Assembly (NCBI GenBank): GCA_965657195.1
Contig: CBFHNK010000032.1
Coordinates: forward strand, 1-18,474
Reading direction: 5' to 3'
DNA from: TMED14 sp965657195
GTDB lineage: Bacteria; Bacteroidota; Bacteroidia; Flavobacteriales; Schleiferiaceae
DNA length: 18,474 bases
Of this stretch, positions 9,901-16,899 are shown piece by piece (positions within the stretch are counted from its first letter, which is position 1; the number at the start of each line of letters is the position of its first letter). The notes under the pieces were generated by a model. The model was given only the letters and a program-made list of their open reading frames with translations, ran no database searches and was not told where the DNA came from. The position numbers and the translations under genes were made by a program.

Positions 9901-10904
9901 TAATGGAAATGGGCGACGACGAGTCCCTAAATGCCGGTGGGACCCGTAAGTGGCGCTTGCGCAGTGACTTCGGATGGGACCTCAACATGCAAACGGGCGA
10001 GCTAACGCGCAGCACCACGGTGACGGGGTGGTCTTGGTTCCCTGGATATGCCATCGACCTCGAGACCGGAAGTCGACTCAACCTCGTGTTCGGTGAGAAC
10101 AGTTGGATGATCGGCGACAACGGAGCAGACATGAAGTTCAACCCGACAGCGCGCCAGCGCATTCAGCCCGCTGATCCTGTGACGGGTGGATTCCGCTTCG
10201 GTGGTCAGCACTACCTGTACGTCATTGGACCGTTCTTCCAGCAAGGTCTGACGCGTACTCCGATCAACTATGCAGGCCCTAATGAGCAGGATAACCCGCT
10301 GTTTAGTGACTTCGGCAATATGAACTCAATTCTCAGCCGCAACAAGGTGACGAAGTCGCTGATGTGGGTGTCGATTCCACTCATGGAGCCGCGCTTTGGT
10401 ACAGCGGACCTGTACAAACCAACGACGGATCCCAACGGCATGCCTTCGCGCGCTCGGGTCAAGATTCGTATGGCCCGTCCGTACGAGCGCTACGTGACCG
10501 ACAACAGCAACAGCGGCAATCCGAAGTACCAATTCAGCCTCGATAACGCTGCGACGGTAACGGGTGACAATGCAACAGCTCAAGAGGCGCTTGCTACAGT
10601 GCGTGTCGTACCGAACCCGTACTTCAGCATGAGCCAGTACGAAACATCGCAAAACGATAACTCGGTAAAAATCACGAATCTGCCTCCGAACTGTACGATT
10701 TCGATCTACAGCACCGACGGCTCGCTCGTGCGCACGATCCGCAAAGACAACAGTGATACCTGGATTTTCTGGGATCTTACCAACAACTACCAGGTGCCGA
10801 TCGCGAGCGGAATTTACCTGATCCACATCGACGCTCCAGGCATTGGACAGCGCGTGATTAAGTGGTTCGGAACCCTCCGTCCGTTCAACCCAACTGGATT
10901 CTAA
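6912..10904 (+). CDS. Large secreted protein of unknown function with FlgD-like/T9SS-type C-terminal domain
   Basis: This 1330-residue protein starts at the ATG at 6912. An in-frame TTG two codons earlier is less likely. A hydrophobic signal sequence covers residues 4-19 without a lipobox. The N-terminal block at 50-120 (NNVRTTI, GGDMWWDL, SMFAGSLWLGG, TYRQKGNDYWPGPL) resembles a motif I associate with large Bacteroidota surface proteins that lack an assigned function. Two Asp-rich DxDxDGxxD motifs occur at 200-208 and 361-369, each a typical calcium-binding loop. The middle is otherwise featureless to me. The end, from VVPNPY at 1232-1237 through SGIYLIHID to the last residue, resembles the FlgD-like/T9SS sorting domain fold. 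That suggests export across the outer membrane by type IX secretion, but the tail WFGTLRPFNPTGF is not a textbook type A ending. It lies between the TonB receptor and a PorV-family gene, which supports a shared outer-membrane role. Confidence 0.75.
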   Translation: MNKHILFLAASLASLVVLGREDVGTTSGKTTRSNKTVEELCQPSRAQSDLNINNVRTTILGGGDMWWDLNTARYEVPKGSNRHSMFAGSLWLGGLDEGNQLKMAAMTYRQKGNDYWPGPLSTDGLASITKDVCDKYDRHWIITREQVETHRGWILCKNDPDCDPAVKYPGYEGSIPDIIKEWPAHGAEGELPYTLAPFIDLDGDGRYDYNEDYPAYDLDRAYDCRLKETDVLYGDQTIWWVYNDRGNVHTETNAGAMGFEIRAQAFAFATNDEINNMTFNNYRIINKSTFRLTNTYFSTWFDADLGNYLDDIIGSDIPRGLGYVYNADIDDEGPIGYGVNPPAIGFDFFQGPFADYFDGRDNDRDGCIDGVRDDQGNCIPENPVTGVNERIIMSGFMYYNNTSSAFSGNPNNASEFYNYMQSRWKNGNPLVVETPCGPGCTGNGDGFTQDGTGLATLFAYPGSTFDTTGVTEPVAPQNWYESPDNQQDKRGLHNAGPFSLAPGALNFITTGAVWARNTNDPGPLFSVERVIIADDKAQSLFDNCFQILNGPDAPDMEIQELDRGVVLMLSYREGQNNDQYDYQEVDPLIPFADNTYKFEGFQIYQLKNENVSVADRYDPSQARLIAQCDLKNGITRLINWELDPDLELLMPQDMTIQSNDNGIQTSFHVTEDAFATGTDRRLVNHRNYYFTVVAYAHNEYEPFDQVLSPNGQRRPYLAGRNNVKKYLAIPHQVQAEANGTVQRAKYGDAPIITRVEGMGNGGTALELDAESEAFIIENFRLDMPTYRPGFGPVNIKVVDPLRVQAGTFTMEFSGVNANATWVIKDSVGNVVANSAGSISFLVEQIIPELGISVDVRNQPSPGGDIENTRNQGIISSGIEYEDPTKAWLSGVKDDADYGPTNWLLAGNNSVSTAPGSYYKDFPGDDKARFSTIVGGTWGPFAYASFLGRGLTAGNTIWGMGPADSSMSAFTARMSPTELRSVDVVFTDDWTQWTRVPVMEMGDDESLNAGGTRKWRLRSDFGWDLNMQTGELTRSTTVTGWSWFPGYAIDLETGSRLNLVFGENSWMIGDNGADMKFNPTARQRIQPADPVTGGFRFGGQHYLYVIGPFFQQGLTRTPINYAGPNEQDNPLFSDFGNMNSILSRNKVTKSLMWVSIPLMEPRFGTADLYKPTTDPNGMPSRARVKIRMARPYERYVTDNSNSGNPKYQFSLDNAATVTGDNATAQEALATVRVVPNPYFSMSQYETSQNDNSVKITNLPPNCTISIYSTDGSLVRTIRKDNSDTWIFWDLTNNYQVPIASGIYLIHIDAPGIGQRVIKWFGTLRPFNPTGF

Positions 10905-10917
10905 CCGACTCTGAGTG

Positions 10918-11943
10918 ATGAAAAAGATTGTATTAGGTATTGCCGTACTCGCATCGAGTGCTGCCTTTGCGGGCAACCCCGCGCGTTCTGGTTCGGCAGG
11001 TGCTGCAGAGCTTCTTATCAACCCGTGGGCACGTACTTCGGGCTGGGGTGAGGGTAACACCGCTAACGTTAAGGGCTTCGAGGGGCTGTACGGCAACGTA
11101 GCAGGAATCGCGCGCATCGACGGTATGCAGTTCGGCTTCGCCAACACCCAGTGGCTTATGGGTAGCGGAATCCAGCTCAATGCAGGCAGCCTTGTAACCC
11201 CAACCGGTAACGGCGGCGTACTCGGAATCCACATGACGAGCATGAACTACGGAGAGATTGAAATCACGACTGAAGACCAACCCGACGGAGGCCTTGGTAC
11301 GTACAAGCCTTCGACGACCGTGATTGGTATTGCCTACGCTAAGAAGTTTACTGAAAGCATTTTTGGTGGAGTTAACATCAAGCTGTACAGCTCGTCGATC
11401 AATAACCTTGCGGCGACGGGAGTATGCTTTGATGCAGGTGTTCAGTATGTGCCTCAAAACATAAAGGACTTCGCCTTCGGAATTACCATGCGCAACATCG
11501 GACCTTCGTTCTCGTACCGAGGTGATGGTTTGAGCGTGGTGCTACCTGTTCCGACCGGAACCTACACCAGCAGCTTCCAGAGCCGCTCTGAGGACTTCGA
11601 GTTGCCGACGCAATTGTCGATTGGTGTTTCAAAGGGATTCACTGTAGCCAAGGGCCAAAAGCTCACACTAGCTGGTAACTTCATCTCGAACTCGTTCAAG
11701 AAGGACCAGTTCACTGTGGGCGCCGAGTACAGCTACAAAGAGCTCTTTGCACTCCGCACCAGCTGGGCTCAGTTTGACAACCGCTTTGATGGGGTCGCTA
11801 CAGAGGCATTCAGTGGTCCTTCAGCTGGGTTTACGTTCAACATTCCAATGGGAGACGGCAAGCTCGATTTGAGTTACGCCTACCGATTGACCAACTCCGC
11901 TTTTGGAGGCGTACACACTGTTGGCACAGCCATTGTATTGTAA
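10918..11943 (+). CDS. PorV/PorQ-family outer-membrane protein
   Basis: This 341-residue protein starts at the ATG at 10918. An adjacent in-frame GTG at 10915 could add one residue. The signal peptide ends near AAFAG (residues 16-20). The mature start GNPARSGSAGAAELLINPWARTSG, the NVAGIARI block and repeated amphipathic beta-strands are characteristic of the FadL-like beta-barrels of the PorV/PorQ family. PorV itself is the type IX secretion shuttle that carries substrates from the translocon to the attachment complex. Paralogues encoded beside large secreted proteins are thought to serve particular substrates. Here it directly follows a 1330-residue candidate T9SS substrate with a 13-bp gap, so a dedicated partner role is a reasonable inference. 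It is one of several possible paralogues and should not be named porV without genome context. A stem-loop 22 bp after the stop closes the unit. Confidence 0.85.
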   Translation: MKKIVLGIAVLASSAAFAGNPARSGSAGAAELLINPWARTSGWGEGNTANVKGFEGLYGNVAGIARIDGMQFGFANTQWLMGSGIQLNAGSLVTPTGNGGVLGIHMTSMNYGEIEITTEDQPDGGLGTYKPSTTVIGIAYAKKFTESIFGGVNIKLYSSSINNLAATGVCFDAGVQYVPQNIKDFAFGITMRNIGPSFSYRGDGLSVVLPVPTGTYTSSFQSRSEDFELPTQLSIGVSKGFTVAKGQKLTLAGNFISNSFKKDQFTVGAEYSYKELFALRTSWAQFDNRFDGVATEAFSGPSAGFTFNIPMGDGKLDLSYAYRLTNSAFGGVHTVGTAIVL

Positions 11944-11965
11944 AAAGTATTAGGTTTACTACTCA

Positions 11966-11989
11966 GAAGGCCCTCTTTTGAGGGTCTTC
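11966..11989 (+). terminator. Stem-loop after the PorV-family gene, putative terminator
   Basis: Bases 11966-11975 (GAAGGCCCTC) pair with 11980-11989 (GAGGGTCTTC) over a TTTT loop, giving a 10-bp stem with one G-T pair. There is no clean T-tract after it (CGCATTTATAA follows), so it may terminate weakly or protect the 3' end. It sits between the outer-membrane module and greA and marks a likely transcript boundary. Confidence 0.6.
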
Positions 11990-12010
11990 CGCATTTATAA
12001 CGATTGAACT

Positions 12011-12481
12011 ATGTCGGTTTCGTACTACACCCCTGAGGGCTTTAAGAAGCTTAAAGAAGAACTCGAGCACATGCGCAGCGTGGAGCGCCCGCGCATTTCA
12101 GAGCAGATTGCCGAGGCGCGCGACAAAGGTGACTTGAGTGAAAACGCCGAATACGACGCCGCCAAAGAAGCCCAAGGCATGCTCGAAATGAAGATCGCCA
12201 AGCTCGAGGACGTAGTGGCCAACGCGCGTATTGTCGACGAGTCCCAATTTGACACGTCGAAAGTGCTTATTCTCTCTAAGGTGACCGTTCGCAATCCGGC
12301 CAACGGGGCTACGATGAAGTACACGCTTGTAAGCGAGCAAGAGGCAGACCTCAAGGCGGGTAAGATTTCGGTGAACTCGCCCATTGGTAAGGGCCTTCTG
12401 GGCAAGGCGGCGGGTGAGATAGCAGACATTCAGGTTCCGAGCGGAATTATGAAGCTCGAAGTTGTGACCATAGAGCGCTAG
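12011..12481 (+). CDS. greA: Transcription elongation factor GreA
   Basis: This 156-residue protein rescues backtracked RNA polymerase by inserting its coiled-coil through the secondary channel and stimulating cleavage of the RNA 3' end. The N-terminal coiled-coil covers about residues 10-75, and its tip carries ARDKGDLSENAEYDAAKE with Asp41 and Glu44, the two acidic residues that act at the polymerase active site. The C-terminal FKBP-like domain spans about 80-156 and includes the SPIGKGLLGK segment and the final GIMKLEVV strand. Length and domain order are standard. The start at 12011 follows the stem-loop of the previous unit by 21 bp. The HIT-family gene begins 2 bp after the stop, so the two are probably co-transcribed. 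GreA next to a HIT-family gene is an arrangement I have met in Bacteroidota, but its functional meaning is unclear. Confidence 0.96.
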   Translation: MSVSYYTPEGFKKLKEELEHMRSVERPRISEQIAEARDKGDLSENAEYDAAKEAQGMLEMKIAKLEDVVANARIVDESQFDTSKVLILSKVTVRNPANGATMKYTLVSEQEADLKAGKISVNSPIGKGLLGKAAGEIADIQVPSGIMKLEVVTIER

Positions 12482-12483
12482 TC

Positions 12484-12888
12484 ATGGCAAGCATTTTTAC
12501 GCGGATCATTCGCGGAGAGATTCCCTGCTACAAAGTTGCCGAGAACGATCGTGCCATTGCCTTTTTGGACATTCGTCCCTTAACGGTGGGGCACACCTTG
12601 GTGGTTCCAAAGACCGAAGTGGACAGCGTATTTGACCTTGACGATCAAGACTACGCGGCTGTATTTGACCTAGTTCGCAGTGTCGCTGAAGCCCAAAAGC
12701 ACGAAATCCCCTGCAACAGAGTTGGCTTGAGCGTGCTCGGATTTGAAGTTCCGCACGCCCACGTACACGTAGTTCCACTGCGTTCAGAGGCCGATCTAAA
12801 CTTTGCAAACCCAAAACTGCAGCTCGACGCCGAAGAACTGCAGTCAATCGCCGACCGACTTCATTTGGCACTCGAGCGTTTGGTATAA
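12484..12888 (+). CDS. HIT-family hydrolase
   Basis: This 134-residue cytoplasmic protein belongs to the histidine-triad family of nucleotide hydrolases and transferases, close to the HINT/bacterial HIT branch. The triad HAHVHVV lies at residues 91-97, and the middle histidine (His93) is the expected nucleophile on the phosphate. Other family landmarks are IRGEIPCYKV at 9-18, FLDIRPLTVGHTLVVPK at 27-43 and the GFEV loop just before the triad. The usual GQxV of the family is GFEV here, a variant I recall from Bacteroidota homologues. The natural substrate cannot be assigned. Nucleoside phosphoramidates or dinucleoside polyphosphates are typical. It starts 2 bp after the greA stop, so it is likely translated from the same transcript. 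Confidence 0.93.
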   Translation: MASIFTRIIRGEIPCYKVAENDRAIAFLDIRPLTVGHTLVVPKTEVDSVFDLDDQDYAAVFDLVRSVAEAQKHEIPCNRVGLSVLGFEVPHAHVHVVPLRSEADLNFANPKLQLDAEELQSIADRLHLALERLV

Positions 12889-12966
12889 AATTTTTTAGCA
12901 CGTGCTGGCGTTCAGCGTATTGGGAATTTTTTTACATTACAGGTCCTAAACGTTAACGCTATAGCA

Positions 12967-14745
12967 ATGAAAAAAATCCTACTCCTTTTTAGTGCACTGG
13001 CACTCAGTGCCGGAGTTCAGGCCCAAGTGGTACTGAACATCATGTCGCCGAGTTCGCTCCAAGGTGGCATTACCCACTCGAACAATGGTGCGGTTGCTGG
13101 TTGGGGATTGGCGGACCTGTTGGATCCCGCTGATGCCGTTCTGGACACTGTCGTGGTTATGGACGACAGCACCGCTGGCATCAATACCGTGGTGGGCACC
13201 GATCCCAATACCGGCAATGCTTACCCGGGAATTCCGCTCAAGTACGAGGGCTGCAACCTTGACACGAACTCTGCGTGGCAAACCAACCGCTTGAACGGCA
13301 AAATTGTCCTCATTGCTCGCGGAACCTGTGAATTTGGCCTCAAGGTCTACTTGGCTGAAAAAGCAGGAGCCCGTGCGGTAATCATGTTCAACCGCGACAA
13401 CGCAGGCTTGAATGCGGCCCCTGGGGTGTACGGTGGCTTGGCAACGATTCCGTTTGCCATGATTGCGCGTCCCGACGGCGACAACCTACTCAATGCCATC
13501 TTGAATGGCCAAACGGTAGTGGCCTTCTTGGGCAACAAGATTGGGGCCTTTCCCAATGACATGAGCATCGCGCCCGCCGAAGCAATTTATCCTCCAGCTT
13601 TGGCTGTACCGGGAATGCTTGCCATGGACTCAACCGACTTCAAAATGAAGCTCGGATTTTGGGGCCGGAACGACGGTTCCGCCAACCAAAGCAGCGTGGT
13701 TGCGAGCGTAAGCGTAAAGCGCGCCGGAACCACCGTGTACAGCATGTCGACCGCATCCTTCCCGCTCAACTCGGGTGATTCGAGCTACATCAGCTTCCCG
13801 CCGTTTCAGTTGAATGGGTACCCTCTTGGTGCCTACGAGGTCAACTACAACCTTACTGCCGGAACCGACGACTTCCCGCTCGACAACAACATTGACTTTG
13901 CGACCGTAATCAACGACAGCCTCTACAGCTATGCACGAGTTGACCCAGCCACTTTGGATGCGCTCGACAACAATTCGTACCAGTCGTCGTCGTTCACCTC
14001 GTCGTGGGGCATGTGCATCAACTTCCAACACCCCAATGCATCGCGTATGCTGCTCAAGGGCGTCCGTTGGGCGGCGTGGTCCAATACCGACACCATTCTT
14101 GGCCGCACCGTAGACGTTTCGGTAGATGGATGGTACGACAGCTTCACCGACCTCAACGATCCGAACTGCGCGGTGACGAACACTTCACCGTTGGCACTCG
14201 ACACCTACACCTACACGGCCAACGCTCAAGATCAGATGGTTTCGCACTACTTCACGCAGCCGATTGAGCTCGACGACAACCAGCGCTACATCGTGTGCAT
14301 CAACTCTTCGGATCAGACGCTCTACCTCAACCACTCAGGTGCCGTAGCCTACCAGCTCAACGACCAGATGGCCGGCGAGCAGCCCCGCGAACTCGTGCGT
14401 TCAGACAACAGTTGGTTTGTGCGCGGATTTAGCGGAAACGTGATTCCGACCATGCAGCTCATTCTTGAGCAGAACACCAGCGGAGTAGGCGAAGAGGTGT
14501 ACTACGACATCAAGCCGTTCCCGAACCCTGCGCAGCAGCTCGTGACCATCGACCTCGGCGGATTTGACGCGCGCAGCCTCGAGGTGGTAGACCTCACCGG
14601 TGCCCTCGTGCTTCGCCAAGACCAAGTCAACGCCGTCGACGGAAAGGCGGTGGTGGACGTAACGGCGCTTCCAAACGGAGCCTACGTCTTCATCGCCAAA
14701 GGCGCCGACCGCGATGTGAAGTTTAACGTAGTAGTGAGCCACTAA
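12967..14745 (+). CDS. Secreted PA-domain protein with T9SS type A sorting domain
   Basis: This 592-residue protein has a signal peptide ending at GVQAQ (residues 16-20). A protease-associated (PA) domain follows at about 85-195, marked by KIVLIARGTCEFGLKV and EKAGARAVIMFN. Residues 200-510 contain repeated beta-strand stretches with no catalytic motif I can see. The last 81 residues (512-592) form a typical type IX sorting domain: PFPNPAQQ, SLEVVDLTG, LPNGAYVFIAKG and a short final strand. PA domains usually sit in secreted proteases, where they govern substrate access, but no protease domain is present. The protein may be a binding or adhesion factor, or act with a partner. Export across the outer membrane by the T9SS and attachment or release at the surface are inferred from the sorting domain. 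It appears to be transcribed alone, with a 78-bp leader and a strong terminator 36 bp after the stop. Confidence 0.85.
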   Translation: MKKILLLFSALALSAGVQAQVVLNIMSPSSLQGGITHSNNGAVAGWGLADLLDPADAVLDTVVVMDDSTAGINTVVGTDPNTGNAYPGIPLKYEGCNLDTNSAWQTNRLNGKIVLIARGTCEFGLKVYLAEKAGARAVIMFNRDNAGLNAAPGVYGGLATIPFAMIARPDGDNLLNAILNGQTVVAFLGNKIGAFPNDMSIAPAEAIYPPALAVPGMLAMDSTDFKMKLGFWGRNDGSANQSSVVASVSVKRAGTTVYSMSTASFPLNSGDSSYISFPPFQLNGYPLGAYEVNYNLTAGTDDFPLDNNIDFATVINDSLYSYARVDPATLDALDNNSYQSSSFTSSWGMCINFQHPNASRMLLKGVRWAAWSNTDTILGRTVDVSVDGWYDSFTDLNDPNCAVTNTSPLALDTYTYTANAQDQMVSHYFTQPIELDDNQRYIVCINSSDQTLYLNHSGAVAYQLNDQMAGEQPRELVRSDNSWFVRGFSGNVIPTMQLILEQNTSGVGEEVYYDIKPFPNPAQQLVTIDLGGFDARSLEVVDLTGALVLRQDQVNAVDGKAVVDVTALPNGAYVFIAKGADRDVKFNVVVSH

Positions 14746-14781
14746 GGCGAACTCAGTGTTGAAGATCCCTGCGGGGAAGAG

Positions 14782-14815
14782 ACCCGGCGCTGTGAGGTGC
14801 CGGGTTTTTTTCTTT
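14782..14815 (+). terminator. Intrinsic terminator of the PA-domain gene
   Basis: ACCCGGCGC (14782-14790) pairs with GTGCCGGGT (14797-14805) across a 6-base loop. The 9-bp stem has one G-T pair and is followed directly by seven T bases, then CTTT. This is a textbook rho-independent terminator for the gene ending at 14745. Confidence 0.9.
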
Positions 14816-15004
14816 AGCAAGGTTTGCAAGGTTAGCTCGTTGGCTCGTTGGCTCGTTAGCAAGATTGGCAAGGTTAGCTCGTTGGTAAAAAGCCTAGGTT
14901 CCCCTAACTGAACCAACAGCCCTAGCACCGAAGGCCCCCTAGCCCCGAAGGGGCCCTAGCGCGAAGCGCAACAAGCTAACGAGCTAAACTTGCTAACGAG
15001 CCAA
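14816..15004. repeat. Intergenic word-repeat cluster with long inverted repeat
   Basis: This non-coding stretch between two convergent genes is almost wholly made of short repeated words. GCAAGGTTAGCTCGTTGG occurs exactly at 14826-14843 and 14868-14885, with further GGCTCGTT copies between them. TTGGCTCGTTAGCAA at 14848-14862 is the perfect reverse complement of 14990-15004, and TTAGCTCGTT at 14874-14883 that of 14978-14987. Inside the loop are small GAA-loop hairpins, GCCCCGAAGGGGC (14942-14954) and GCGCGAAGCGC (14959-14969). A weak hairpin at 14897-14914, with an A-run on its left (14887-14891), could serve as a minus-strand terminator for ruvC. Related words recur at 16907-17171. Confidence 0.75.
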
Positions 15005-15014
15005 TCTCAGCCAA

Positions 15015-15611
15015 CTAGGCTTCGCGATCCGGGTTTTGTGCCAAAAACTTGGCCCACGATGAGGAAGCCTTGGACGAAGACTTCTTTTTGGCGGGAAGGG
15101 CTCCGGCGGCAGAAAGGGTTGCGGTGCGCTGCACGGTGAGCGCATGGCAGGTGGCTACAGCAAGGGCGTCGGTGGCGTCCAAAGCGCGCTTGGGGTCGAT
15201 GGGTATGCTGTACATCGCCTCGAGGAATCCGGCGAGCTGTTCTTTTGAAGCGGCTCCGCGACCCGAAATGCGGCGTTTGACGACGGCCGGAGGGTATTCG
15301 GCAACGGTGAGTCCGCGGCGGAGTCCGGCACTCAGTACCACGCCCTGGGCGCGGCCCAGTTTGAGCATGGACTGCACGTTTTTACCAAAAAAGGGCGCCT
15401 CCACGGCAAGGGAGGTGGGTTGAAAGCGGTCCAAGAGCTCTTCGACCGAAGCGAGAATGTCGCCAAGGCGCTCCACGGATTCTTTGCTTGCGGCAAATTT
15501 GACGCTACCGAGGTCGACGAGGCGAAGCTCGCTTCCGACGCGTTCGACGACACCAAACCCCATCACCACGGTGCCGGGGTCAATGCCGAGAATGCGTTCA
15601 GGCTGGCTCAT
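15015..15611 (-). CDS. ruvC: Holliday junction resolvase RuvC
   Basis: This 198-residue endonuclease cuts four-way DNA junctions symmetrically at the end of recombination repair, working with the RuvAB branch-migration motor. Its RNase H-like fold is clear. GIDPGT places Asp11 in the first catalytic position, LAVEAPFFGKN places Glu71 in the second, and DATDALAVATCH supplies Asp145 and Asp148. The catalytic core ends near residue 165. A Lys/Ser-rich tail of about 30 residues follows and looks unstructured. Family members are usually 160-190 residues long, so the tail explains the extra length. The start codon overlaps the stop of the upstream channel gene by 4 bases (ATGA, 15608-15611), indicating translational coupling. 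ruvA and ruvB are not in the window. Confidence 0.95.
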   Translation of the reverse strand: MSQPERILGIDPGTVVMGFGVVERVGSELRLVDLGSVKFAASKESVERLGDILASVEELLDRFQPTSLAVEAPFFGKNVQSMLKLGRAQGVVLSAGLRRGLTVAEYPPAVVKRRISGRGAASKEQLAGFLEAMYSIPIDPKRALDATDALAVATCHALTVQRTATLSAAGALPAKKKSSSKASSSWAKFLAQNPDREA

Positions 15612-16876
15612 TCGAAGGGCAAGCCTCCGCCCCGCACGCTGGCAGCGGTCGGAGCCTGGAAGAGGTTCAGTCCAAAGCTCGGAGCGGCCGCGATCAAGTG
15701 GTCAAAGAGGTCGCTGGCGATGCCCTCGTACTCGGTCCAGACGATGGTGTTCGCGAAGCAGTACACTTCGAGCGGAATTCCTTGGCCCGTCGCCGGAAGC
15801 TGGCGCACCATCAGCGTGTGGGCGTTCGAAATGCTGGGATGCTCCTCGAGGTAGGCGTGTGCGTAGGCGCGGAACACGCCCAAATTCGTCATGTGGCGTC
15901 CGTTGACCGGATGCGACTTGTCGACTCCAAATTCGGCGTTGTGGGCCGCGATTTCGCGTTCGCGCGCCGTCAGGTAGGGGCGAACGCGTTCAATTTTTTT
16001 GAATTCCGCCAAAACCTCATCGCTGACGAAGGCCACGCTTTCGAGGTCAATGACGAGGTTTCGCTTGATGCGGCGCACTTGGGCGAGCCGCATTCCGCGC
16101 CAGTTAATGAACGAGTCGGTGACAAATGCTTTGGCCGGAACCGACGAAATGGTGTTGTCGAAGTTCTTGATTTTGACCGTAGTGAGGTCGATGCTGACCA
16201 CGTCTCCGTCCACTCCAAATTTGTCGAATGTGATCCAGTCGCCCTTCTTGATGAGGTCGTAGAGTACGATTTGAAAGTTGGCGAGCAGTCCGTTGATGGC
16301 GTCCTGAAAAATCAGAATAAAGATGGCGGTCGCTCCGGCCAACGCACCCAAAATATTGGCCAAAGGTGTGTGCGTCAGTGCCGACACCACGGCCAACACG
16401 CCAATGAACCAGGTGAGGAACTGCACCACCGAAAGGACCGTGCGTACAGGTTTGTCTTTAAAAGCGTCAAGCTCCTCGACGATGTGCGATCCCGCACGTG
16501 CGGCTCGGTTGATCAGGATTACCATCTGGTACACCAAGAAAATGCTCAGAATCGTATGAAGCGGAGCAATGATACCTGGAACATCCTCAAACACGACCGG
16601 CAAGAATCCGCGAATGATGAGGGTGGGCATGATGTGCACGAGGGCCTGAAAGACTTTCTCTTTAAAGAAGTGGTCGTCCCAGGTGGCTTTGGTGCGCTTT
16701 ACCGCGCGATGGATCAGTCCAATGACAATTCGGCGCGTGATAAAGTCAGCCAAAAGGCTGGCGGCAATCAGCACTGCGAGGTCAATGAGAATGGTAAGGC
16801 TGCTGATCCACCAGTCGTTGAGGCCGCTTCCGTCGAGCAGGCTTCGGGTCCAATGTCCGGGGTTGATGTGCTCCAT
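15608..16876 (-). CDS. ybdG: MscS-family mechanosensitive channel, YbdG type
   Basis: This 422-residue inner-membrane channel opens under membrane tension and releases solutes during osmotic down-shock. Hydrophobic segments lie at about 25-45, 78-97, 104-124, 148-167 and 172-191. The last is the Gly/Ala-rich pore-lining helix (LGALAGATAIF), followed by the amphipathic QDAINGLLANF and the MscS beta domain with GDWITF and VSIDLTTVKIKNFDN. The segment FINWRGM at 256-262, followed by RRIKR, is characteristic of the YbdG (miniconductance) subgroup rather than MscS itself, as are the total length and five predicted helices. The start at 16876 is the first ATG that gives the full N-terminus, and no Shine-Dalgarno sequence is seen. 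It is the first gene of a two-gene unit with ruvC, an association that is probably not functional. Confidence 0.9.
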   Translation of the reverse strand: MEHINPGHWTRSLLDGSGLNDWWISSLTILIDLAVLIAASLLADFITRRIVIGLIHRAVKRTKATWDDHFFKEKVFQALVHIMPTLIIRGFLPVVFEDVPGIIAPLHTILSIFLVYQMVILINRAARAGSHIVEELDAFKDKPVRTVLSVVQFLTWFIGVLAVVSALTHTPLANILGALAGATAIFILIFQDAINGLLANFQIVLYDLIKKGDWITFDKFGVDGDVVSIDLTTVKIKNFDNTISSVPAKAFVTDSFINWRGMRLAQVRRIKRNLVIDLESVAFVSDEVLAEFKKIERVRPYLTAREREIAAHNAEFGVDKSHPVNGRHMTNLGVFRAYAHAYLEEHPSISNAHTLMVRQLPATGQGIPLEVYCFANTIVWTEYEGIASDLFDHLIAAAPSFGLNLFQAPTAASVRGGGLPFE

Positions 16877-16899
16877 GGGGCAAAGGTAGCCTTATTGGC

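Noticed and set aside
10326..11243. A 305-codon minus-strand frame crossing the boundary between the giant protein and the PorV-family gene
   Set aside because: It runs antisense to two well-supported genes and its translation looks like a codon-bias shadow, with no family resemblance.
14816..15004. CRISPR array or integron attachment site in the word-repeat region
   Set aside because: Repeats are irregular in spacing and length, with no constant spacers, and no cas or integrase gene is in the window.
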